From the NCBI GenBank assembly GCA_947499145.1, contig CANMNB010000012.1, positions 146,228 through 210,227 on the forward strand: a stretch of DNA of 64,000 bases, in the 5' to 3' direction. How positions within the stretch are numbered: position 1 is the first letter of the stretch; the number at the start of each line of letters is the position of its first letter. Position numbers and translations under genes: made by a program. This document shows positions 56,671-64,000 of this stretch, piece after piece. This DNA is from an uncultured Arachnia sp. Lineage in GTDB: Bacteria > Actinomycetota > Actinomycetes > Propionibacteriales > Propionibacteriaceae. The notes beneath the pieces are model-generated. The model had not been told where the DNA came from. It saw only the letters and a program-made list of their open reading frames with translations, and did no database searches.

Positions 56671-57338
56671 TGCGACGCATTGCGGCGTGGCACACCAGCC
56701 TGGGCGAGCTGGCGCTCAGGCTCTTCCTCCTCCACCTCCTCTGGATCGGGGGCGCCTTGGCGGGCGGTGTCGTCCTCGGGATCTTCCCGGCCACCGCAGC
56801 CGCGATGGGGGTCCTGCGGCGGGATGCCATGGACCACCGCGCCGAGGAAGCGGGAGCGGCGGCGGAACCCCGCTCGTCCCTGCTCCGGGAGTACGTGACC
56901 CTCTGGCGACGTGAGTTCCGGTCGGCCAACATCCTGGGATGGCTGCTGACGACGGCGTGGGCGGTCCTCCTGTACGAGTACTGGCTCCTCGGCGCAAACC
57001 GGATCGGGATCCCCGGGAGCGCCGTGGCTGCCGGAATCCTGGTCCTGCTGGTCCTGGTGTTCGTCATGACCGCGAACGTCTGGCCGCTGCAGGCGCACTT
57101 CGACGAAGGGCCGCTCGCGCTCCTGCGTCGAAGCCTGATCTTGACCCTGGGACGGCCAGTCCACTCCCTGTTGCTCGCCGCCGGCGTGGGCGCCGTCGCG
57201 GGGGCTTACTACATGCTGCCGGGATTGGGCGCCGTCTTCGGTGTCTCTCTGGCAGCCTTTCTGACGACCCAACTCCTATGGGGGGCCGGAATCCTCGCCC
57301 CCGCCACCATCCGCACCGAGGAGGCTGCACATGTTTGA
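56670..57338 (+). CDS. DUF624 / YesL-like membrane protein
   Basis: WIGGALAGGVVLGIFPATAAAMGVLRRD; follows permeases. Confidence 0.8.
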   Translation: MRRIAAWHTSLGELALRLFLLHLLWIGGALAGGVVLGIFPATAAAMGVLRRDAMDHRAEEAGAAAEPRSSLLREYVTLWRREFRSANILGWLLTTAWAVLLYEYWLLGANRIGIPGSAVAAGILVLLVLVFVMTANVWPLQAHFDEGPLALLRRSLILTLGRPVHSLLLAAGVGAVAGAYYMLPGLGAVFGVSLAAFLTTQLLWGAGILAPATIRTEEAAHV

Positions 57339-59343
57339 CGCCCAGCAGGACGCCATCGTCTGGCGAGGGGGCGGAGAGACCCTGGTGGTCCAGGCCTGGG
57401 GCGAGGGCGCCGTCCGGGTGCGATCCAGCCTCGGGGACGTCGAGGACACCGACTGGGCGCTCCTCCCCCAGTCCGATCACACGGCAGCCGTCACCATCGA
57501 CGGTGACGTCGCCACCCTGACCACCGGCGGTCTGACCGTCGTCGCGCGCCAGACGTCCGGATATGACTGGCAGGGTGGGCAGGACCGTTTCGACTGCCGC
57601 CTGGAGTTCCGCGACGCCGACGGCCGACTCCTCTTCCGTGAGCTCACCTCCGGTGGTGCGCTCAAGCGCGACGCCAGGCGCTACGAGCCGCTGCCGGGCG
57701 GCGGGTACCGGATCACCCTTGCCTTGGAGGCGCCCGCCGAAGAGCGGCTGTGGGGGATGGGCCAGTACCAGGACGGCGTCGGCGACCTCAAGGGTTCCAC
57801 CTTGGAACTGGCGCACCGCAACTCGCAGGCCAGCGTTCCGTTCCTGCTCTCCAGCGCCGGGTACGGGTTCCTGTGGCACTGCCCGGCCATCGGGCGGGCC
57901 ACGTTCGCCGCGAACCGCACCGAGTGGGTCGCCGAGGCGGCCGACCAGATCGACTACTGGGTCACCGCGGACCGCACCCCCGCGGGGATCCACCGGAACT
58001 ACGCCGGGGCCACCGGGCACGCGCCGATGATGCCGGAGCTCGGGCTCGGATACTGGCAGTGCAAGCTCCGCTACAGCACCCAGGAGGAGCTCCTCGAGGT
58101 GGCCCGGGAGCACAAGCGCCGCGGCCTGCCGCTCGACGTCATCGTCGCCGACTTCTTCCACTGGCCCAAGATGGGCGACTACCGCTTCGACGACGAGTTC
58201 TGGCCCGACGTCCGGGCGATGACGGACGAGCTGAAGTCGCTGGGCGTCGAGCTGATGGTCTCGGTGTGGCCGCAGGTCTCGCTGGAGTCGGAGAACTTCA
58301 CCGAGCTCGCCGAGCGGGGACTGCTGGCCCGCACCAACGCCGGCATCGACGTCCAGATGTGGTTCCAGGGTCCCAGCCGCTTCCTCGACGTCACGAACCC
58401 GCGCGGGCGGCAGTGGCTCTGGGACACCTGCCGGAAGAACTACGCCGACCACGGCGTGCGGCTCTACTGGCTCGACGAGGCCGAGCCCGAGTGGGGGCTG
58501 TACCACCCGTCGGCGTACCGCTTCCACGCCGGCCAGGCGCTCGCCGTCGGCAACCTCTACCCGCAGCACTTCTCCCGCGCGTTCCATGACGGCCAGGTCG
58601 AGGCCGGGACCGACGGCGTCGTGAACCTGGTGCGCTGCGCCTGGGCGGGGTCGCAGCGCTACGGGGCCCTGGTCTGGTCCGGCGACATCGCGTCGACGTG
58701 GGAGTCGCTCCGGGCGCAGATCACCGCGGGCATCCACATCGGCGTTGCCGGCATCCCCTGGTTCACCACCGACATCGGCGGCTTCTACGGTGGCCGCGTC
58801 GACGACCCGGCGTTCCACGAACTCCTGGTCCGGTGGTTCCAGGTCGGGACCTTCCTGCCCGTGATGCGGATGCACGGGGACCGCGCGCCGTCGCACCCGG
58901 TGGTGGCCGCCGACGGCTCCGAGCGGCAGCCGTCCGGCGCGCCGAACGAGGTGTGGAGTTACGGCGACGAGGTCTACGACATCCTCCGCGACCACCTGTT
59001 CCTCCGCGAGTCCCTCCGCGACTACACGCGTCAGGCGATGGCCCAGGCCCACGAGGACGGCCAGCCGGTGATGCGCGGGCTCTTCCACGGCTTCCCCGAC
59101 GATCCCGTGGCGTGGACGATCACGGACCAGTACCTCTACGGCGGCGACCTCCTGGTGGCGCCGGTGGTCGAACCGGGGGCGCGGTCGCGTCGGGTGTACT
59201 TGCCGGCCGGGGCGCGCTGGACCGATCTCACCACGGGCACCGAGTACGAGGGCGGTGCGTGGGCCGAGGTGGACGCTCCGCTCGAGGTGATCCCCGTGTT
59301 CGCCCGCGACGACGCGTGCCGGGAGCTCATCCGGGCGCGCTGA
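57331..59343 (+). CDS. GH31 alpha-xylosidase/alpha-glucosidase family
   Basis: LPLDVIVADFFHWPKMGDYRFD, LYWLDEAEPEWGLYHP, WAGSQRYGALVWSGDI, MRMHGDRAPSHP. Confidence 0.95.
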   Translation: MFDAQQDAIVWRGGGETLVVQAWGEGAVRVRSSLGDVEDTDWALLPQSDHTAAVTIDGDVATLTTGGLTVVARQTSGYDWQGGQDRFDCRLEFRDADGRLLFRELTSGGALKRDARRYEPLPGGGYRITLALEAPAEERLWGMGQYQDGVGDLKGSTLELAHRNSQASVPFLLSSAGYGFLWHCPAIGRATFAANRTEWVAEAADQIDYWVTADRTPAGIHRNYAGATGHAPMMPELGLGYWQCKLRYSTQEELLEVAREHKRRGLPLDVIVADFFHWPKMGDYRFDDEFWPDVRAMTDELKSLGVELMVSVWPQVSLESENFTELAERGLLARTNAGIDVQMWFQGPSRFLDVTNPRGRQWLWDTCRKNYADHGVRLYWLDEAEPEWGLYHPSAYRFHAGQALAVGNLYPQHFSRAFHDGQVEAGTDGVVNLVRCAWAGSQRYGALVWSGDIASTWESLRAQITAGIHIGVAGIPWFTTDIGGFYGGRVDDPAFHELLVRWFQVGTFLPVMRMHGDRAPSHPVVAADGSERQPSGAPNEVWSYGDEVYDILRDHLFLRESLRDYTRQAMAQAHEDGQPVMRGLFHGFPDDPVAWTITDQYLYGGDLLVAPVVEPGARSRRVYLPAGARWTDLTTGTEYEGGAWAEVDAPLEVIPVFARDDACRELIRAR

Positions 59344-59413
59344 ACTCTTGGTCACGGCTTGGCCGAGCGACTCGCGGGTGCCCGCCGGGTCCTCGAAGTT
59401 TTCGGGACCCGGC

Positions 59414-60268
59414 TCACCAGGCGTGGGCCAGCACCTGCGCCAGGACGTCGTCGCCGTCCACCTCCAATCCGGTGCGGGTGAACCAGGCGGCCATGTTGGT
59501 GCAGTCGCGGTGGAGGTACTCGTAGGCGTAGGGGTTCGAGGCCAGGTCCACCAGCTGCGGCACGTCGATGATCACCAGCCGCGGCTCGACGTCGTCCAGC
59601 CCGGTCACCAGCGTGTTGTAGGGGCTGAGGTCGCCGTGGACGAGCCCGAGGCGGGCCATCGTCTGCATCGCGGTGAGGAGCTGCGCGAAGAGCGACTGCA
59701 GCTGCGACGGCGACGGTCGGGTCTGGTGGAGGCGCGGGGCCGCGGCGTCGCCGTCGGCGATGAACTCCATGAGGATCTCCGTCCCGTCGATCTGCACCGG
59801 ATACGGCACGGGAACCCCGGCCGCATACAGGGTCACGAGCGCGGCCCACTCCGCATGCGCCCAGAGGCCCGACTCGAAGCCGCGGCCGTAGCCGGACTTC
59901 CGTGCCATCGCCCGGGTGTCGCGGCTGTTGCGGACGCGGCGGCCCTCGGTGTAGCCGGTGTCGCGGTGGAACAGGCGACGCTCGCTCGAGCGGTAGCGCT
60001 CGGCGGCCATGACGCAGGACCGCGAGGGGTCGCCCGGCACGGCGCGCTCGAGCAGGGAGACGTCGGCCTCCTTCCCGGATTTGAGAAGGCCGAGGTCGGT
60101 GTCGACGGCGGCCGCGGCGGTCACCAGCCAGTCGGGCCAGGGTTGGGGTCCGCGACAGAGTCGCTCGACGGAGTCCCAGGTGGACCAACGTTGGTCGTCG
60201 GCGAGTTCGTCGAGGTAGGGGGTGTGTGGGGCGTCGCTCCAACTGAACGACGACAGAAGGTTGGGCAA
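59414..60268 (-). CDS. RIO-type serine/threonine protein kinase
   Basis: LKSGKEADVSLLERAV, RMARLGLVHGDLSPYNTLV-type catalytic loop, LVIIDVPQLVD. Confidence 0.9.
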   Translation of the reverse strand: MPNLLSSFSWSDAPHTPYLDELADDQRWSTWDSVERLCRGPQPWPDWLVTAAAAVDTDLGLLKSGKEADVSLLERAVPGDPSRSCVMAAERYRSSERRLFHRDTGYTEGRRVRNSRDTRAMARKSGYGRGFESGLWAHAEWAALVTLYAAGVPVPYPVQIDGTEILMEFIADGDAAAPRLHQTRPSPSQLQSLFAQLLTAMQTMARLGLVHGDLSPYNTLVTGLDDVEPRLVIIDVPQLVDLASNPYAYEYLHRDCTNMAAWFTRTGLEVDGDDVLAQVLAHAW

Positions 60269-60544
60269 GGGTGTTCTCCTGAGGAGGAGGCACCCAGGCG
60301 CGAGTGTCAGGCGGCGGGAGCCTCAAGTGAAGGGGGGTTCGAGCATGGGTACACAGCAATGGGTGTCATCTCTCACTCCCTTCACGAGGCTGCCGGACGC
60401 GGGTGCGACCTGAGTTCAGAGTAACGCGACGATCGCCGGACGGATAGAGCCAACGAGACGGCGATCGCGATTGGACAGCGGCCAGCGACCCGCAGGAATA
60501 GCATGGGAAGTAGCCCGAAAGGGCGGTGAATCCCGGGAGGGGTC

Positions 60545-60946
60545 ATGCTCGTCACACTTGTGGGTGTCGTGCTCGCCATCATCATCGTCGGGGTGATTGT
60601 CACCATCGACCGTAGAAGACCAGCTGCCTCCGGTCCCCCACCACGTCCCACGCTCCCGGCGTGGTCCTCCCTCGGCTTCGGCTTGGTGTCGCTCGTCGCG
60701 CTGGTCTGGCCGCTGCTGCTGAGCCGCACCGCGCCGTCGGGCGACGAGGGCGCCGTGACGGTGTCCAATTCGCAGCTGGTGCCGCTGGCGTCGATCTCGT
60801 TCTCGCTGGTCGGGTTCGCGCTCGGCGTGTATGCCCTCCGGCGCGGGGATCGGCACTGGCCGACGTGGGTGGGGATCGTCGCGAGCGGCCTGACCGTCGC
60901 GTTCTGGCTGTTCTTCCTGATCGGGAACATCGTCTCCCCGGCATAG
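60545..60946 (+). CDS. Hypothetical membrane protein (DUF4190-like)
   Basis: Three to four TM segments; LASISFSLVGFALGVYALRRGDRHWPTWVGIVASGL. Confidence 0.6.
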   Translation: MLVTLVGVVLAIIIVGVIVTIDRRRPAASGPPPRPTLPAWSSLGFGLVSLVALVWPLLLSRTAPSGDEGAVTVSNSQLVPLASISFSLVGFALGVYALRRGDRHWPTWVGIVASGLTVAFWLFFLIGNIVSPA

Positions 60947-61032
60947 GAGTGTCGAAGGGTGATCTGACCACCAAGCCTGCTCGATGTGTGTGTTTCCAGC
61001 TAGCGTTCAGTGGAACGACAAGGAGACAACGC

Positions 61033-62823
61033 ATGGCGAAGTACTCAGTTACACAGTCCGCAGTCACGCAGCTACTGACCGACGTCAAGAGCGACCGCAT
61101 CGCCATACCCGAACTTCAACGCCCTTTCGTTTGGGACAGCATCAAGGTCCGTGACCTGATGGACTCCCTGTACAAGGGCTATCCCGTTGGGTACCTGATC
61201 ACTTGGCAATCTGTAGGTGCCAAACTCAAAGGCGGCCAGATCGCGGCCCACCAGCAGATCCTCATCGACGGGCAGCAGCGCATCACCGCACTCCGCGCTG
61301 CAGTAGCTGGCCTCAAAGTCATCAACAAGAGGTACAAGCCAGTACGAATCGTCATCGCCTTCAATCCGCTTACGGAGGAATTCGCGACGGCGACTCCGGT
61401 GATTCGCAAGAACCCCCAGTGGATCGCCGATATCAGCGAGTACTTCAACTCCGAGTCACCCCTGTCCTTTGCACGTGAGTACCTGGAACGAAACCCAAAC
61501 GTCGACGCCAAGGTCTTTGAGACCAACCTCGGGCGCCTCGGGAGGATCCAGAACGCACAGATCGGCATCATTGGGTTGGCGGATGATCTCGACGTCGAGA
61601 CGGTCTCGGAGATCTTCATCAGGATCAACTCGAAGGGCGTGCCACTGAGTAGTGCGGACTTCGCCATGAGCAAGATCGCGACCTACGGCGATCGCGGACG
61701 AAACCTGCGCAAACTCATCGACTACTTCTGCCATCTCGCCGTCGCGCCACACGCCTTCGCCGACATCCAGGAGAACGACCACGAGTTCGCCGTCACCTCG
61801 TACATGAAGGCGATCAGTTGGCTCAAGGACGAGGCAGAGGACCTCTACGACCCGGAATACAGCGACATCATCCGCGTCGCCGGGCTCGTTGGATTCAGCC
61901 GCGGCAAGGCGTCCAGCATCGTCAGCGAACTGTCGGGGCGAGACCCGGAGACACGACGAATCGACGAGGGGCGTATCCCCGTCTCGTACGACAGGCTCGA
62001 ACGGGCGCTCCTCCAGATCGTGAGCAACTACCACTTCGACAACTTCCTCATGCTCATCAAGTCCGCGGGATTCATCTCGTCCGGGATGGTGAACTCACGA
62101 AACGCGCTCAACTTCGCGTACGCGTTCTATCTCCGCCTCCGGGAGGACAAGGAGATGAGCGAGGGAGAACGCAAGCGAATCGTGAAGCGCTGGTTCGTGA
62201 TGTCGATGTTGACTGCCCGGCACTCAGGGAGCTTCGAGTCCACGTGGGAGCAGGACATCCGTCGCATCGATGAACAGGGCGCGGCCAACTATCTCAAACA
62301 GGTTGAGGAGTCTGAGCTCTCTGACGCGTTCTGGGCTGTCACGCTGCCCTCGGCACTGGAAACGACAAGCACCGTCAGTCCGTTCTTCCAGACCTTCCTC
62401 GCCGCACAGGTCGCCAACAACTCCCGCGGATTCCTATCAAGAGGAATCACGGTGGCAGCCATGACTCAGCAGTCCGGCGACATCCATCACATCGTCCCCA
62501 AGGACTACCTGCAGAAGAACGGCTACCCTGACCGCGGAGACTACAACCAGGTCGCCAACTTCGCGCTGACCGAGACGTCCATCAACATCAGCATCAGCAA
62601 CAAGCCGCCCGTGGAGTACATGGCCCAACTGGAGGTACAGATCCGCTCCGGGCACTTGACTCTGGGCGAGATCACGGATTTCGATGATCTGGCCACGAAT
62701 CTTTCCGAGAATGCAGTCCCCACTAATCTGTTCGAGGTCACGGCCGAAAGCTACAAAGCGTTCCTCGCTCAGCGGCGAAAGTTGATGGCTGCCACGATCC
62801 GGGACTACTACCACTCGCTATGA
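61033..62823 (+). CDS. DUF262 (GmrS-like) plus HNH (DUF1524-like) domain protein, candidate modification-dependent restriction protein
   Basis: DRIAIPELQRPFVWDSIKVRDLMDSLYKGYPVGYL, ILIDGQQRITALRA, C-terminal DIHHIVPKDYLQKNGYPDRGDYNQVANFAL. Confidence 0.88.
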   Translation: MAKYSVTQSAVTQLLTDVKSDRIAIPELQRPFVWDSIKVRDLMDSLYKGYPVGYLITWQSVGAKLKGGQIAAHQQILIDGQQRITALRAAVAGLKVINKRYKPVRIVIAFNPLTEEFATATPVIRKNPQWIADISEYFNSESPLSFAREYLERNPNVDAKVFETNLGRLGRIQNAQIGIIGLADDLDVETVSEIFIRINSKGVPLSSADFAMSKIATYGDRGRNLRKLIDYFCHLAVAPHAFADIQENDHEFAVTSYMKAISWLKDEAEDLYDPEYSDIIRVAGLVGFSRGKASSIVSELSGRDPETRRIDEGRIPVSYDRLERALLQIVSNYHFDNFLMLIKSAGFISSGMVNSRNALNFAYAFYLRLREDKEMSEGERKRIVKRWFVMSMLTARHSGSFESTWEQDIRRIDEQGAANYLKQVEESELSDAFWAVTLPSALETTSTVSPFFQTFLAAQVANNSRGFLSRGITVAAMTQQSGDIHHIVPKDYLQKNGYPDRGDYNQVANFALTETSINISISNKPPVEYMAQLEVQIRSGHLTLGEITDFDDLATNLSENAVPTNLFEVTAESYKAFLAQRRKLMAATIRDYYHSL

Positions 62824-63121
62824 ACACGCTCTGACACCTACACGAGCCTGCGTCGCGAGATCCCTCGGGCTGCGACCCGGCGGGGGCCAACCGAGCCAGC
62901 ACTCACTCGACCAAGACGGGATCAGCCTGCGCACTTCAGAGACCGGGCGGGGGCGGCCGTCGTCGTCCGGTCAGCCCCCGCTGGACCTGCCAGCAGACTC
63001 CATGGGGTCCCGGACGCAGCGCGCTGAGCGCGACATGCCCCGTGCGTTCGTGATGACACCGCTGTCCATCAGTGGTCGACCAAGGACGATGTCGGTCTTC
63101 GCTGCCCGATAGGCCGCTACC

Positions 63122-63322
63122 TTGTCCATCATGGTTGAGGAACCCGCATCGACTGGGGACGTGAAGCGGATGCGGCTGCGCTACGCCGGCACCTGCGCGA
63201 GTTGTGGCGCGAAACTAGATCCAGGCACAACGGCGGACTACGACCGGGTGAGCAAGACGGTGGCGTGCGTGACGTGCCCGCCCGAGTTCCGGGATAGAGC
63301 CCCGCTGGGTGGTGGGCTTTGA
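63122..63322 (+). pseudogene. Truncated N-terminus of a NERD-type (nuclease-related domain) protein, or a small zinc-ribbon ORF
   Basis: MRLRYAGTCASCGAKLDPGTTADYDRVSKTVACVTCPP: CxxC...CxxC lead-in seen before NERD domains, then stops before the IS remnant. Confidence 0.45.
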
Positions 63323-63337
63323 GGTGGTCCTCGGTGC

Positions 63338-64000
63338 TCACTTGCCGCCTTCGATGGCGGCTCGGTCATCACCAGTATCCATGGTTTCGGTGAGTATGGT
63401 CATGGATTCTTCGGAGGGGTAGCGGCGGTCGTCGGCGATCCATTCGTCGTGGGTGTCGATGAGGACGGCGCCGACGAGGCGCTCGAGCGGGTTGGTGGCC
63501 CAGATCTTGCGCCAATGGGCTTTGGGAAAGCCGGTGAACGCGAGGACCTCGGCCTTCGCCTCGTCCATCACTCCTGCGATCTTGGGGAAGCTGGCGGCGA
63601 GTTGGTCACGGACCTCGTCCCAGGCCGCGGAGGCGGCTTCGGTGTTGGGTTGGGCGAAGATGGTGCGGGACACCGCCGCGACCATGTCGGCGTGGGATTT
63701 CGGGACGTGGGCGAGCAGGTTGCGGGCGAAGTGGACCCGGCATCGCTGGTGGGCTGAGCCCTGGAAGGCCCGCTTCAGTGCCGCTACCAGCCCGGAGTGT
63801 TGGTCGGAGATCACCAGCCTCACTCCCGTCAGGCCGCGCTGTTTGAGGCTGAGCAGGAAGCTGCGCCAGAACGTCTCGTCCTCGCTGTCGCCGACGTCAA
63901 GGCCGAGGACCTCACGTGATCCGTCGGCAGCGATCCCGGTCGCGACCACGACCGCCATCGACACCACCTGCCCGCCCTTGCCGGGCTTGTTACGAACGTG
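63338..64000 (-). mobile_element. IS256-family (mutator) transposase, C-terminal part; runs off window
   Basis: VVSMAVVVATGIAADGSREVLGLDVGDSEDETFW, LVISDQHSGLVAALKRAFQGSAHQRCRVHFARNLLAHVPK, NPLERLVGAVLIDTHDEWIADDRRY. Confidence 0.92.

Noticed and set aside
62947-62981. GCGGGGGC...GCCCCCGC hairpin as terminator of the DUF262 gene
   Set aside because: About 125 bp past the stop, long 19-nt loop and no U tract; not strong enough to call.
1-64000. tRNA, rRNA or known riboswitch genes
   Set aside because: No cloverleaf, rRNA core or recognisable riboswitch consensus was noticed by eye; a tRNAscan/Infernal run would be needed to be certain.

Overview
High-GC actinobacterial chromosome segment; gene style suggests Propionibacteriaceae-like, but this is not proven. 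Main contents: (1) a leftward respiratory nitrate reductase operon narG-H-J-I plus two NarK-type transporters, and a mobA-moaD-moaA cofactor block about 8 kb away. (2) A dense carbohydrate-utilisation region: two GH43-like proteins, GH3 with reversed domain order, GH35, GH36, GH2, GH127 and GH31, with LacI regulators and two parallel lipoprotein/permease/permease/DUF624 transport loci. (3) A small P450 / methyltransferase / SRPBCC operon. (4) Housekeeping or accessory genes: SIR2, HAD, PadR, fructosamine kinase, NYN-LOTUS, CNNM/CBS pair, carbamate kinase, CaCA antiporter, RIO1 kinase. (5) A right-hand accessory edge with a DUF262/HNH (GmrSD-like) protein, a probable NERD fragment and a decayed IS256 transposase. 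The most unusual signals are: an apparently intact orphan phage-type tail sheath gene with no other virion gene nearby; several families of structured intergenic repeats, two of which bracket single genes or operons; and several gene remnants (AraN-like SBP 3' end, 5'-truncated cytidylate-kinase-like gene, NERD N-terminus, IS256 with an internal deletion). All functional calls are from reading the translations; no database search was run.
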